From contig NZ_CP075169.1 of NCBI RefSeq assembly GCF_016865525.2, positions 4,898,337-4,962,336 on the forward strand: a stretch of DNA of 64,000 bases, written 5' to 3'. This document shows, piece by piece, positions 53,822 to 64,000 of the stretch; position 1 is the stretch's first letter; every line of letters begins with the position of its first letter. The position numbers were made by a program, and so were the translations under genes. Source of the stretch: Sodalis ligni (GTDB taxonomy: Bacteria > Pseudomonadota > Gammaproteobacteria > Enterobacterales > Enterobacteriaceae). The notes under the pieces are model-generated. The model saw only the letters and a list, made by a program, of their open reading frames with translations, did not search any database and was not told the DNA's origin.

Positions 53822-55077
53822 TTAAAACTCTTTCCTCAGCCAGCTGCTGATACGTTTTACCCAGTTGCTTACCGAGGTACGTTTTTCTACTTCAACCTCA
53901 CCGCTCAAATGAGATTCTTTACCATAATGCAATAACCCGACGGCGGTTGAATAATAAGGCGCCTGAGCGTAATCCGTCAGACCGGTAATATTCAGCGGCG
54001 TCCCGATGCGCACCTGGGTATGGAACACCCGTTGCGCGCAGGCCGCCAGGCCGTCAATTTGAGCCGCGCCGCCGGTCAGCACGATACCGGCGGCCAGATG
54101 ATGCTTTACTCCCTGCTGGCGAAGCTGTTCCTGCAGTTGCAGGATTTCGTCATTCACCAGGTTCAGCAATTCGGTATAACGGGGTTCAATCACCTCCGCC
54201 AGGGTCTGCCGCTGCAGACTGCGCGGCGGACGTCCGCCGACGCTTGGAACTTCCACGGTTTCGTCTTTGCTCACCGCCGACCCCAGCGCGCACCCGTGCC
54301 GGACTTTTATGGCCTCCGCATCGGCGGGGGCGTACCAAAAGCATAGGCGATATCGCTGGTAACCACGTTGCCCGCGTACGGGATAACCTTGGTATGCCGC
54401 AGCGCGCCGGCGGTATACACCGCCATGTCCATGGTGCCGCCGCCGATATCCACCACGCAAACCCCCAGTTCCCGCTCATCTTCGGTCAGTACCGCGTAGC
54501 TGGAGGCCAGGCCGGCGAAGATCAGCTGGTCCACTTTCAGGCCGCAGCGTTCAACGGCCTTAACAATATTTTTCGCCATATCATTATGGCAGGTAATCAG
54601 ATGAACCTTGGCTTGCATCCGCACGCCGGACAATCCCACCGGATTTTTGATACCTTCTTGATAATCAATAGCATAATCCTGTGGAATCACATGTAAAATT
54701 CTATGTTCATCACGAACGCGCACGGATTTTGCGGTATGCACCACATTCTCCACATCTTCCTGCGTAACTTCTTCTTCTGAAATAGGAACCATCCCTATCT
54801 CGTTCTGGCAGCTGATATGTTTGCCGGACAGCGCCAGGTATACCGAAGATATCTGGCAATCGGCCATCAGTTCGGCCTGATCGATGGCGCGCTGCACGCA
54901 CTTCACCACCGATTCGAGATCATTGACGCCGCCTTTATCCATACCCCGGGACGGGCAACTGCCCACCCCGATAATATTGACCATGCCATCGGGCAGAACT
55001 TCCCCTACCAATGCGGCAACCTTTGCCGTACCGATCTCCAGTCCAACTACCAATTTTCTGTCCGTCGACTTGATCAT
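53822..55077 (-). CDS. ftsA: Cell division protein FtsA, one-base frameshift
   Basis: FtsA is the actin-like protein that tethers FtsZ to the membrane. The 5' frame (55077 to about 54330) covers [27 protein letters not shown] through [12 protein letters not shown] and [11 protein letters not shown]. The 3' frame (to 53822) continues [16 protein letters not shown] to the C-terminal amphipathic helix [13 protein letters not shown]. The break is in a G run on the + strand (54326-54330, five G where six are expected). Restoring one base gives about 418 residues (E. coli 420). FtsA is essential in relatives, so an assembly error is more likely than loss. Confidence 0.93.
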
Positions 55078-55916
55078 TATTGTTTAGCCTGTACCTGATT
55101 CTGACTCTGTTGCGAATTGCTTTTTGCATCGTCGATAAACGCCGGCGCCCATCCAACGGCAACCCCCGCGTCGTAACGCAAGTCCACATAACTAATACGT
55201 TTATTATCGGTCCGGGCCTGCTGGAGAAGGACCGGATAAATCCCGATAAAGCGCTGTAAACGCCGGGTTCTGTCGTCCCGGCCCAATTCGAGCCGGGTAT
55301 CATCCGCCAGAGTGAGCTGCCATGAATGGCGCGCGCTCATACTGACGGTCTTCAACGTAAGCTTATGGGCCGCCATCACCTCATTCATCTCGCGGTAACC
55401 CGTCAGCACATCCTGCTCTCCGCCCTCCGGACCGTACAGCAGCGGCATGGTCTGATGGCCGACCCGTTCCGCCGGCGCGCTGAACACCTTGCCGCCGGCA
55501 TCGAGCATATGAAGATCGTTCCAGCGCGCCACCGGCACATACTCCACCAGGTGGATTTTCAGTTCGTCAGGCCACTGCTTGCGTACGCTGGCCTGCTTGA
55601 TCCAAGGCAATCGCTCGATCTGCTGCTGGATAACGTTGACGTCCTGCGTCATAAACGTCCCCGGCGCCCCCAGGGACAAAATCGCCTGGCGAATATCGTC
55701 ATTGGTGGTGTAATAACGCTGCCCGGTAACCACCAGTCGGGACAGGGGCAAACGATGCACATCCTTCATCCAGGCAACCACCATCCAGCCGCCCCAGACA
55801 ATGGTGGCCAGCACCATCAGCAGAAACAGCAAACCCGCGAGCTGGCCGCCGTTGCTGCGTCTGCCGGCGTCATCTTCCGTCTCGCGGTTGCGGATGTTTA
55901 TCGCTGCCTGGGACAT
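55077..55916 (-). CDS. ftsQ: Cell division protein FtsQ
   Basis: FtsQ is a bitopic divisome protein linking FtsB/FtsL to other components. The 279-residue product (E. coli 276) has a cytoplasmic N-terminus, a membrane segment ([21 protein letters not shown], about residues 26-46), a POTRA domain ([25 protein letters not shown]) and the beta domain with [18 protein letters not shown] and [17 protein letters not shown]. It overlaps ftsA by one base. Confidence 0.96.
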   Translation of the reverse strand: MSQAAINIRNRETEDDAGRRSNGGQLAGLLFLLMVLATIVWGGWMVVAWMKDVHRLPLSRLVVTGQRYYTTNDDIRQAILSLGAPGTFMTQDVNVIQQQIERLPWIKQASVRKQWPDELKIHLVEYVPVARWNDLHMLDAGGKVFSAPAERVGHQTMPLLYGPEGGEQDVLTGYREMNEVMAAHKLTLKTVSMSARHSWQLTLADDTRLELGRDDRTRRLQRFIGIYPVLLQQARTDNKRISYVDLRYDAGVAVGWAPAFIDDAKSNSQQSQNQVQAKQ

Positions 55917-55917
55917 A

Positions 55918-56835
55918 TCAGCCCGCCAACGCCAGAATGTTCATGACCAAAGAGGAAAAATCCATTCCGCTTTGCCGTGCCGCCATCGGCACCAGGCTAT
56001 GCCGGGTCATGCCCGGTGAGGTATTCACCTCCAGCAGGTATAACTCCCCGTCATCGTCGGCCATGATATCCACCCGTCCCCAGCCACCGCATCCCGCCGC
56101 CCGCCAGGCGCGGAGCGCCAGCTGCGTTAATGCCTGTTCCTGTTCGTCATCCAGCCCGCCCGGACAAAAATAACGGGTCTCGTCCGACAGATACTTCGCC
56201 TCGTAATCGTAAAACGTCGCCGACGGCTGGATACGCACCGACGGCAATACCCGGTCTCCCAGGATGGAAACGCTGAATTCCGGTCCGCTCAGCCATTTTT
56301 CCACCAGCACGCTTTCGTCATAACGGAAGGCTTCCGCCAGTGCGGCCGGTAAATCCTCCGGACGCTCAACCTTGGCCATGCCGACGCTGGAGCCTTCGTT
56401 GCTGGGCTTCACTATCACCGGCATGCCCAGCGCCCGCAGCGGTTCCGCCTCTGCCGACGGGTTTTGCCGGTAACCTTCGCGATCCAGGGCCACATAAGGC
56501 GGTACCGGCAGTCCCCTGCCCTGCCAAAGCCATTTGGTACGCAGCTTATCCATGGTTAACGCACAGGCCATCACGCCGCTGCCGGTATACGGCAGGCCGA
56601 TAAACTCCAGCGCCCCCTGTAGGGTACCGTCCTCGCCGCCGCGGCCGTGCAGGGCAATAAAAACCTTATCGAAACCCCGCTCCTTCAGGCTCAGTACCGA
56701 GATATCGCGGGTATCAACCCCATGGGCGTTTATCCCGCCGGCCTGCAAGCCGGCGAGCACCGCCTGTCCCGATTGCAGCGAGACGTCGCGCTCGGCGGAA
56801 GTCCCGCCCAATAAAACCGCTACCTTCTCAGACAT
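55918..56835 (-). CDS. ddlB: D-alanine--D-alanine ligase DdlB
   Basis: DdlB joins two D-Ala for peptidoglycan precursors. From ATG 56835 the product has 305 residues (E. coli 306), starting [26 protein letters not shown]-grasp landmarks are [28 protein letters not shown] and [20 protein letters not shown]. It overlaps murC by eight bases and sits one base before ftsQ. Confidence 0.97.
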   Translation of the reverse strand: MSEKVAVLLGGTSAERDVSLQSGQAVLAGLQAGGINAHGVDTRDISVLSLKERGFDKVFIALHGRGGEDGTLQGALEFIGLPYTGSGVMACALTMDKLRTKWLWQGRGLPVPPYVALDREGYRQNPSAEAEPLRALGMPVIVKPSNEGSSVGMAKVERPEDLPAALAEAFRYDESVLVEKWLSGPEFSVSILGDRVLPSVRIQPSATFYDYEAKYLSDETRYFCPGGLDDEQEQALTQLALRAWRAAGCGGWGRVDIMADDDGELYLLEVNTSPGMTRHSLVPMAARQSGMDFSSLVMNILALAG

Positions 56836-58309
56836 GAGGCCCCTCAAGCGTAGTGGCAAGGTTCGGCTGTAAATGGGTATCGGCCAGTTTGCGCGCAATT
56901 TTACCCACGGTACCGGCGCCCTGCATCAGCACCAGATCGTTGTCCTGCAAAGCCAGCGCCAGCGTATCGGGCAGCGCGTCCATATCCGCCACCATGATGG
57001 GATCGATTTTGCCGCGCCCGCGAATGGTGCGGCACAGCGAGCGGCTATCGGCGCCGGGGATGGGCGCCTCGCCCGCCGGATACACATCCAGCATAAACAG
57101 CACATCCACTCCGGACAATACGGTGGCAAAATCCTCATACAAATCTCTTGTCCGGGTATACCGATGAGGCTGGAATACCATCACCAGCCGCTTATCGGGC
57201 CAGCCGGCGCGCGCCGCCTTGATGGTAGCGTCCACTTCGGTGGGGTGATGGCCGTAATCATCCACCAGCATCACATTCCCCTGCTTGCCGTTGACATTCT
57301 CCAGCGGATAGGTGCCGAGGAAATCAAAGCGGCGGCCGGTCCCCTGGAATTGCGCCAGCGCCTGCAGGATGCTGTCGTCGTCGATGCCTTCCTCGGTAGC
57401 GACCGCAATGGCCGCAGCCGCGTTCAGCGCGTTGTGGCGGCCCGGCGCGTTCAATTCCACCGAGAGTACCGGCTTGTCTTGCCGATAGACGCTAAAGCTG
57501 CCCTGGGCCCCTTGCTGCACGTAATCGGCGATACGCACGTCCGCCGCCTCGTTAAAACCGTAGGTGGTGATATGGCGGCCTACCCGCGGCAGCAGTTCCC
57601 GGATCACCGGATCGTCCACGCACATCACCGCGCGCCCGTAAAAAGGCAAGTTATGCAAAAAGCTGATAAACGTTTGTTTTAAAATTTCGAAGTCGCCTTG
57701 GTAGGTGTCCATATGGTCGGCTTCGATATTGGTGATAATCGCCACCATCGGCTGCAGATGCAGGAACGACGCGTCGCTTTCGTCCGCCTCGGCAATCAGG
57801 TAGCGGCTGCACCCCAGGCGCGCATGCACTCCCGCCGCCTTCACCAGACCGCCGTTGACAAAGGTCGGGTCGAGTCCGGCCTGGGCATAGATACTGGCCA
57901 CCATGGCGGTGGTGGTGGTTTTACCGTGCGTACCGGCGATGGCGATGCCGTGGCGAAAGCGCATCAGTTCCGCCAGCATCTCCGCGCGGCGGATCACCGG
58001 AATACGCGCCTCTTTGGCCGCCACGATCTCCGGGTTATCGGCGGCAATGGCGCTGGAGACCACCACGACGCTGGCTTCGCTGATATTTTCCGGCCGGTGG
58101 TTGAAGAATATCTTCACCCCCAGCTCGGACAATTGCTGGGTCACGGCGTTGGGGGCCAGATCCGAGCCGCTGATTTGATAACCTTCATTCGCCAGCACTT
58201 CCGCGATGCCGCCCATGCCGGCGCCGCCGATGCCGACAAAGTGAATTTGCCGCACTCGACGCATCTCGGGCACTATGGATCGCAGTTTCGCCAGTTGTTG
58301 TGTATTCAC
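56828..58309 (-). CDS. murC: UDP-MurNAc--L-alanine ligase MurC
   Basis: MurC adds L-Ala to UDP-MurNAc. The 493-residue product (E. coli 491) has an N-terminal UDP-binding motif ([17 protein letters not shown]), the ATP P-loop [29 protein letters not shown], and the C-terminal [15 protein letters not shown] with FQPHRYTRT. It lies 87 bases after murG. Confidence 0.98.
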   Translation of the reverse strand: MNTQQLAKLRSIVPEMRRVRQIHFVGIGGAGMGGIAEVLANEGYQISGSDLAPNAVTQQLSELGVKIFFNHRPENISEASVVVVSSAIAADNPEIVAAKEARIPVIRRAEMLAELMRFRHGIAIAGTHGKTTTTAMVASIYAQAGLDPTFVNGGLVKAAGVHARLGCSRYLIAEADESDASFLHLQPMVAIITNIEADHMDTYQGDFEILKQTFISFLHNLPFYGRAVMCVDDPVIRELLPRVGRHITTYGFNEAADVRIADYVQQGAQGSFSVYRQDKPVLSVELNAPGRHNALNAAAAIAVATEEGIDDDSILQALAQFQGTGRRFDFLGTYPLENVNGKQGNVMLVDDYGHHPTEVDATIKAARAGWPDKRLVMVFQPHRYTRTRDLYEDFATVLSGVDVLFMLDVYPAGEAPIPGADSRSLCRTIRGRGKIDPIMVADMDALPDTLALALQDNDLVLMQGAGTVGKIARKLADTHLQPNLATTLEGPHV

Positions 58310-58396
58310 GTTTTAACCACTTAAGTATGATGTTTCTCATCGGATGGGCCCGAGGGCCCATCCGGTCTTTTATTCGTTGCCGCGCCGCGCCTGTTG

Positions 58397-59465
58397 TCAG
58401 GCTTTAGCCGCCGCCGCCACTACCCGCGCCACCCGCTCCGTCGCGTCCGGAATCGCTGCTTTGCGGGCGTTTTCCGCCATCGTCAGCAGCGTTGTTCGAT
58501 CCCAGGCGGCGAGCAGTTCGCTCACGCTTGCCACCGAAAACTGCGGCTGTTCAATAATCTTCGCCGCGCCTGCCTGCTCCAGCGGCCGGGCATTCCAGTA
58601 CTGCTGCCGGTCTTTGTGCATAAAGGGCACAAAAATCGCCGGCAGTCCGGCTGCGGCCACTTCGCTCACCGTCAATGCGCCGGAGCGGCAGACCACCACG
58701 TCGGCCCAGGCATAGGCCGCCGCCATATCGTCGATGAACTCCACCACCTTGTGGCCGGATTGTCCGGCTTCGGCATAGGCGCGGTTTACCTCCGCCAGCG
58801 CGCCCTTGCCCACCTGGTGCCACAGAGTGATCCGTTCCCCCAGCCCGGCGGCGACGCCCGGCATGGTCTGATTCAGTACCCGCGCCCCCTGGCTGCCGCC
58901 GATAACCAGCACCCGTACCGGCCCCTGCCGGCCGGCAAACCGTTCGGCGGGAGGCGCCAGCGCCAGCACGTCGGTGCGTACCGGATTGCCCACCACCTCG
59001 GCCCGGGGAAACGCGCCGGGAAAGGCCTGCAGCACTTTTTTGGCGATTTTCGACAGCCAGCGATTGGTCAGCCCGGCGATGCCGTTTTGCTCGTGCAAGA
59101 CCACCGGTACGCCGCATAACCAGGCCGCCAATCCACCCGGTCCGGAAACGTAGCCGCCCATGCCCAGCACCACATCCGGCCGGTAGGCGCGCATAATGGC
59201 TCGCGCCTGCCGCACCGCGCGCCAGATCCTGAGCGGCGAAGCCAGTTGGGCGCGTAATCCCTTGCCCCGCAAACCGGAGATACGGATAAAATCGATATCG
59301 ATACCGTTTTTCCGCCCCAAAACCACCTCCCATCCGATCGGGGGTACCCAGCCAGCGCCCCTGCCAGCCCCGGTCAATCAGATAAGGGGCCACCGCCAGT
59401 CCGGGAAAGACATGGCCGCCGGTTCCGCCGGCCATGACCATTAAACGTCGGGTTTTCCCGGTCAT
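58397..59465 (-). CDS. murG: Lipid II-forming GlcNAc transferase MurG, one-base frameshift
   Basis: MurG adds GlcNAc to lipid I at the inner membrane. The start at 59465 gives [26 protein letters not shown] with its glycine-rich loop. The frame breaks near 59328-59331, where one extra C on the + strand (CCTCCCATCC) shifts it. Removing it gives [20 protein letters not shown] and a 355-residue protein, exactly the E. coli length. Downstream landmarks are [40 protein letters not shown] and [13 protein letters not shown]. The gene is essential in relatives, so this indel is probably a sequence error. Confidence 0.93.
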
Positions 59466-60664
59466 CGGGGACCCCTTGCAAACGCCTGCGCTTTGGTCAG
59501 GCGGGTTTCAAAATCAATACGCATCAACAACACTATCGCCGTAGACATCACCAATAAACTTGAACCGCCGTAGCTGATCAACGGCAGGGTTAACCCTTTG
59601 GTGGGCAACATACCGGCCGCCGCGCCGACGTTCACCAAGGTTTGAAAGCTGAACCAGATACCGATGGCGCAGGCCAGGAAACCGGAAAAGCGCTGATCGA
59701 TTTCCAGGGCCTTGCGGCCGATGGACATAGCACGAAAAGCCACGAAGAATACCATCAACAGCGTTAAAACCACACCGAAATAGCCAAGCTCTTCGCCTAA
59801 AATCGAAAAGATAAAGTCGGTGTGCGCCTCCGGTAAGTACTCCAGCTTCTGCACCGAATTACCCAGGCCCTGTCCCCAGAACTCGCCGCGTCCAAACGCC
59901 ATCAGCGATTGGGTCAGCTGATAGCCGCTGCCGAACGGGTCTTCCCAGGGATTCCAGAACGAGGTGACCCGACGCATACGATAGGGCTCGGCGACCACCA
60001 GCAAGACCACCGCGAAGATGCCCGAACCGATAATGGCCAGGAATTGCCACAGCTTGGCGCCGGCCAGAAACAGCATCGCCAGGGTGGTAACGAACAACAC
60101 CACCACCGTCCCCAGGTCGGGCTGCGCCAGCAGCAGGACCGCCAGCACCACCATCACCCCCATGGGTTTGCAGAATCCCCAGAAATTGGAGCGCACTTCT
60201 TCCACCTTGCGCACCAGATAGCTGGCGAGGTAAAAAAACAGCGCCAGCTTGGACAGTTCGGCGGGCTGGATGCGCAACGGGCCCAGGGCTATCCAGCGCG
60301 ACGCGCCGTTCACCGAGCTGCCCACCACCAGCACCACCAGCAGCAGCACCATGGTGATAAGCAGCATCGCCGAGCTGTAGCGCTGCCACACCTCCATCGG
60401 CACCCGCAGCGTCACCATCGCCAGCCCGAACGACAGCGCCAGGTAGAAGGCATCGCGCTTGGCGAAATAAAACGGGTCGTCGGACAGCCGCTGCCCAATG
60501 GGCATGGAGGCCGAGGTGACCATGACAAAACCGAGACAGGCCAGGCCCAGGGTCAGCCACAGCAGGGTGCGATCGTAAAGCACATTGGTGGGCGCCTCGA
60601 CTTCGCGCACGCCCATTATCCAATCTTTCAACCCGCCGAAATGGCTCATTCCCGGTATCCGCAT
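59462..60664 (-). CDS. ftsW: SEDS-family septal glycosyltransferase FtsW
   Basis: FtsW polymerises septal peptidoglycan with FtsI. The 400-residue product (E. coli 414) has about ten membrane segments and the SEDS features [36 protein letters not shown] and [29 protein letters not shown], with the [15 protein letters not shown] ending. The N-terminus is about 14 residues shorter than E. coli. It overlaps murG by four bases and starts within the murD stop. Confidence 0.96.
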   Translation of the reverse strand: MRIPGMSHFGGLKDWIMGVREVEAPTNVLYDRTLLWLTLGLACLGFVMVTSASMPIGQRLSDDPFYFAKRDAFYLALSFGLAMVTLRVPMEVWQRYSSAMLLITMVLLLVVLVVGSSVNGASRWIALGPLRIQPAELSKLALFFYLASYLVRKVEEVRSNFWGFCKPMGVMVVLAVLLLAQPDLGTVVVLFVTTLAMLFLAGAKLWQFLAIIGSGIFAVVLLVVAEPYRMRRVTSFWNPWEDPFGSGYQLTQSLMAFGRGEFWGQGLGNSVQKLEYLPEAHTDFIFSILGEELGYFGVVLTLLMVFFVAFRAMSIGRKALEIDQRFSGFLACAIGIWFSFQTLVNVGAAAGMLPTKGLTLPLISYGGSSLLVMSTAIVLLMRIDFETRLTKAQAFARGPR

Positions 60665-61968
60665 CAGCCGAGCTCCTTCGCCAGTCGCGTGAATTCATCG
60701 CCGCGGTGTTCGAAGCTGCGGAACTGATCGAGGCTGGCGCAGGCCGGCGACAGTAACACCATATCCCCCGGTTTGATCCGGCCGGCAATCTCCCGCATTG
60801 CCTGCTCCAGGGTCTCGGTCCGGATGGCGACATCCGGGCGCAGATCCGCCAGCGGGTCGCGGTCGCGGCCAAAGCAGTACAAGCGGATGTTTTCCCCCTG
60901 CAACAGGGGGAACAGCGGCGTGAAATCCGCGCCTTTACCGTCGCCCCCCAACAGCAAGTGCAGCGTACCGTCCACCTTCAGTCCGTTAAGCGCCGCTTCT
61001 GTGCTGCCGACATTGGTGGCCTTGGAATCATTTATCCAGCGCACGCCGTGATTTTCATAGGCCAATTGGAATCGGTGGGCCAGGCCGGAGAAACTCCTCA
61101 GCGCGGCCAGGCAGGCGTCGCGGGGAATTCCCACCGCATCCGCCAGGGCCAGGGCCGCCAGCGCATTGGTGTGGTTGTGACGGCCGGTGAGCTTCATCTC
61201 GCCGGTATCCAGTACATGCTCTCCCCTTACCTGCAGCCACCGGCCGTCCAGACGATACTCACCCGCCGCCGCGCCGAAAGCGATGCAGCGGTTGTCCCGG
61301 CCGCGCACCGGCAGCGTCAGCGGATCCTCGGCATTCACCACGCACGCCCCGGCGTTTTCATAAATCCGCAATTTGGCCGCCCGATATTGCTGCATGCCCA
61401 GGGGATAACGATTCATATGGTCTTCGGTGACGTTGAGAATTGTGGCGGCGGCGGCCCGCAGGCTGGAGGTGGTTTCCAACTGAAAACTGGACAATTCCAG
61501 CACGTAGAGCTCCTGGGGCTGGTTAAGCAGCATTAACGCCGGCCAGCCTATATTGCCGCCCACCCCCACCTGCCGGCCGGCCTGCTTGGCCATTTCCCCC
61601 ACCAGCATGGTGACGGTGCTTTTACCGTTGGAACCGGTGATGGCTACAATGGGCGCGTTCGCTTCGCGGCAAAACAGCTCGATATCGCCGACAATCTCCA
61701 CTCCCGCATCGGCGGCGGCGCTCAGCGCAGGATGGGACAAGGGAATGCCGGGGCTGGCCACGATCAAATCAGCCTCCAGCAGCCACTCTTCATTCAGGCT
61801 GCCCAGATGGCGCTCCACCCCGTCGCTGAGTTTATCCAATCCGGGAGGGTTAAAACGCGTGTCCATCATCCGCGGCGTGACGCCCCGGCTGATAAAATAA
61901 TCGACACAGGAAAGGCCGGTTAGTCCTAACCCGATAATGACGACTTTCTTATAGTGATAATCGTTCAT
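60664..61968 (-). CDS. murD: UDP-MurNAc-L-Ala--D-Glu ligase MurD
   Basis: MurD adds D-Glu to the peptide stem. The 434-residue product (E. coli 438) has [19 protein letters not shown] at the N-terminus, the ATP loop [31 protein letters not shown], the AHRFQL box, and [17 protein letters not shown]. It is two bases from mraY and overlaps ftsW by one base (ATGA). Confidence 0.97.
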   Translation of the reverse strand: MNDYHYKKVVIIGLGLTGLSCVDYFISRGVTPRMMDTRFNPPGLDKLSDGVERHLGSLNEEWLLEADLIVASPGIPLSHPALSAAADAGVEIVGDIELFCREANAPIVAITGSNGKSTVTMLVGEMAKQAGRQVGVGGNIGWPALMLLNQPQELYVLELSSFQLETTSSLRAAAATILNVTEDHMNRYPLGMQQYRAAKLRIYENAGACVVNAEDPLTLPVRGRDNRCIAFGAAAGEYRLDGRWLQVRGEHVLDTGEMKLTGRHNHTNALAALALADAVGIPRDACLAALRSFSGLAHRFQLAYENHGVRWINDSKATNVGSTEAALNGLKVDGTLHLLLGGDGKGADFTPLFPLLQGENIRLYCFGRDRDPLADLRPDVAIRTETLEQAMREIAGRIKPGDMVLLSPACASLDQFRSFEHRGDEFTRLAKELG

Positions 61969-61970
61969 GT

Positions 61971-63053
61971 TTACCTTACCTTCAGCGTCGCCAGTCCAAT
62001 CAGGACCAGCATCAGCGAAATAATCCAGAAGCGCACGATGACGCGTGGCTCCGGCCAGCCCTTCAATTCATAGTGATGATGGATAGGCGCCATGCGGAAT
62101 ATCCGCTGGCCGCGCAGTTTAAATGACCCCACCTGCAGGATCACCGACATGGTCTCCATCACAAATACCCCGCCCATGATCACCAGCAGGAACTCCTGGC
62201 GCAGCAGCACCGCGATGGTGCCCAGGGCTCCCCCCAGGGCCAGGGAACCCACATCCCCCATAAAAACCTGCGCCGGGTAGGTATTGAACCATAGGAAGCC
62301 CAATCCGGCCCCCACCACGGCGGTGCATACGATGACCAGCTCCCCGGCAAACCGGATATAGGGTATATGCAGGTAGTTGGCGAAATTCATGTTGCCGGTG
62401 GCCCAGGCCACCAGGGCCAGCCCGGCGGCGACAAACACCGTGGGCATAATCGCCAGTCCGTCCAGCCCGTCGGTAAGGTTCACCGCGTTGCTGGTGCCGA
62501 CGATAACGAAATACGCCAAGACCACATACAGCAGGCCCAGCTGCGGCATGATGTCTTTAAAGAACGGCACCACCAGTTGGGTGGCCGGCGTCCCCTTACC
62601 TACCGCGTACATGGTGAACGCCACCGCCAGCGCTATCACCGACTGCCAGAAATATTTCCAGCGGGCGATCAGGCCATTGGTGTCTTTACGCACCACCTTG
62701 CGGTAGTCATCGATAAAACCCACCACGCCATTGCCCAAGAGCACAAACAGCACGCACCAGACGTAAGGGTTGGACGGGTAAGCCCACATCAGTACCGATA
62801 CGGTGATGGAAAACAGGATCATCAGACCGCCCATGGTGGGGGTCCCGCGTTTACTGAAATGGGACTCAGGTCCGTCGCTGCGCACCACCTGCCCGATTTG
62901 CAGTTTCTGCAGCCAGGCGATTAAGTGCGGGCCCATCCATAACGAAATAAACAGTGCGGTCAGCAAGCTGACAATGGAGCGAAACGTCAAATACGAAAAG
63001 ACGTTAAAGCCCGAATAGAATTGGACCAAATGCTCGGCCAGCCAAACTAACAT
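61971..63053 (-). CDS. mraY: Phospho-MurNAc-pentapeptide transferase MraY
   Basis: MraY transfers the pentapeptide sugar to undecaprenyl phosphate, making lipid I. The 360-residue product equals the E. coli length, with ten membrane segments. Active-site stretches are [45 protein letters not shown] and the [11 protein letters not shown] motif. It overlaps murF by seven bases. Confidence 0.98.
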   Translation of the reverse strand: MLVWLAEHLVQFYSGFNVFSYLTFRSIVSLLTALFISLWMGPHLIAWLQKLQIGQVVRSDGPESHFSKRGTPTMGGLMILFSITVSVLMWAYPSNPYVWCVLFVLLGNGVVGFIDDYRKVVRKDTNGLIARWKYFWQSVIALAVAFTMYAVGKGTPATQLVVPFFKDIMPQLGLLYVVLAYFVIVGTSNAVNLTDGLDGLAIMPTVFVAAGLALVAWATGNMNFANYLHIPYIRFAGELVIVCTAVVGAGLGFLWFNTYPAQVFMGDVGSLALGGALGTIAVLLRQEFLLVIMGGVFVMETMSVILQVGSFKLRGQRIFRMAPIHHHYELKGWPEPRVIVRFWIISLMLVLIGLATLKVR

Positions 63054-64000
63054 GACACTTTCTCCTGTAACGCACGCACGACCTGCTCCATTGCGGCGCT
63101 ACGTGAACCTTTTACCAACACGGTAATAACAGCATGCTCGGACAATAACTGCGCCAGACGCGAAGTCAGCGACGCCTGATCCGAAAAATGTTCGCCGCAT
63201 CCGCTGGACTCGCCGATAAGGCCGCTCAGCTTGCCGACGCTTAATACTTTATCGATGCCCGCGCGGCGCACCGCCTCTCCCACCTGCCGATGGCATTGCG
63301 CGGCCTGGTCCCCCAGTTCGGCCATGTCCCCCACCGCCATGACCCGGTAGCCGGGCATCTCTCCCAATACCTGCGCGGCGGCGGTCATGGAGCCGACATT
63401 GGCGTTATAGCTGTCATCCAGCAATAACCGGTTATTGCCCAAAGAAATGGGAAACAGCCGCCCCGGCACGGCGGCGAGCTTGGCCAGTCCGGCGCTTATC
63501 GCCTCGAGGGGAGCGCCCGCCGAAAGCGCCAGGGCGCTCGCCGCCAGGGCATTGGCTACATTATGGCGTCCCGGCAGCGGCAGGGTTACCGGGCATGCCC
63601 CCAGCGGCGTATGCAGCGTAAAAAACACGCTGCCCCCCTGCGCCTTGATGCCCTCGGCATGGAACTCCGCCGTTTTGTCGGTCACTGAAAAACGCCAGAC
63701 GGTCTGGCGCCGCAGCAGGCTTTGCCAGTTAGGCCAGTCGTGGCTGTCGGCGTTGATAATGGCGTATCCCTCGTCCGGCAGGCTGGAGAAAATTTCCCCT
63801 TTGGCCCGGGCCACCCCTTCCAGCGAGCCGAACCCTTCCAGATGGGCGGCGGCGATATTGTTCACCAGCGCGCTGTCGGGGCGGACCAGGGCGGCGGTAT
63901 ACGCTATCTCGCCAATGTGATTGGCGCCCAGTTCAATGACCGCGAACGCATCCTCAGGGGTCAGCCGCAGCAGGGTCAGCGGCACGCCGATATCATTATT
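63047..64000 (-). CDS. murF: D-Ala-D-Ala adding enzyme MurF, partial
   Basis: MurF adds D-Ala-D-Ala to the tripeptide precursor. Only the C-terminal 317 codons or so are in the window; the N-terminus lies beyond 64000 in the frame reading [41 protein letters not shown]. The [20 protein letters not shown] segment, the [16 protein letters not shown] motif and [14 protein letters not shown] are present. It is the most upstream dcw gene in this window. Confidence 0.97.
   Translation of the reverse strand, partial: NNDIGVPLTLLRLTPEDAFAVIELGANHIGEIAYTAALVRPDSALVNNIAAAHLEGFGSLEGVARAKGEIFSSLPDEGYAIINADSHDWPNWQSLLRRQTVWRFSVTDKTAEFHAEGIKAQGGSVFFTLHTPLGACPVTLPLPGRHNVANALAASALALSAGAPLEAISAGLAKLAAVPGRLFPISLGNNRLLLDDSYNANVGSMTAAAQVLGEMPGYRVMAVGDMAELGDQAAQCHRQVGEAVRRAGIDKVLSVGKLSGLIGESSGCGEHFSDQASLTSRLAQLLSEHAVITVLVKGSRSAAMEQVVRALQEKVSC

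Overview
The window is chromosomal DNA of a member of the Enterobacterales. Gene content and order follow the E. coli K-12 region from panB through the dcw (division and cell wall) cluster, and most proteins match the E. coli family lengths to within a few residues. Genus cannot be fixed by eye. The high-GC core, ankyrin/toxin-like decay products and an IS256-family element would suit a Sodalis-like or Pectobacteriaceae-like insect- or plant-associated bacterium, but that is inference.

Layout. 1-3951: end of panB, panC, panD (pantothenate), the yadGH ABC exporter and carbonic anhydrase can. 3995-4686: about 6.5 tandem copies of a 107-bp hairpin-containing repeat between convergent can and hpt. 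4711-8155: hpt, yacC, speE-speD (spermidine) and yacL; cueO and gcd, which lie between yacC and hpt in E. coli, are missing. 8156-21490: an AT-rich accessory island. It holds two tandem, heavily frameshifted paralogues of a large unrecognised protein on the + strand (the first ending in an ADP-ribosyltransferase-like stretch), converging on four tandem ankyrin-repeat paralogues on the - strand, all interrupted by frameshifts. 21591-33670: acnB, the pyruvate dehydrogenase operon pdhR-aceE-aceF-lpd with a perfect PdhR-box palindrome upstream, and aroP. 33919-36303: a small sugar locus (GPH symporter plus family-43 glycosidase). 36309-38892: ampE, ampD, nadC. 38950-41129: a GYF-domain membrane-protein gene split by an IS256-family element with an 8-bp target duplication. 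41452-44240: ppdD-hofB-hofC (type IV pilin-like). 44380-47600: guaC, coaE-zapD-yacG, mutT. 47656-64000: secA, secM, a divergent DUF721 gene, lpxC, ftsZ, ftsA, ftsQ, ddlB, murC, murG, ftsW, murD, mraY and partial murF, all but the DUF721 gene on the - strand.

Single-base indels break ftsA, murG, the GPH symporter, the IS transposase and one near-complete ankyrin gene. In each case undoing one base restores a single frame, and for ftsA and murG the normal family length. Because ftsA and murG are essential in relatives, sequencing or assembly error must be considered before these are called pseudogenes. The two toxin-like genes and three of the ankyrin genes carry several lesions each and look truly decayed.
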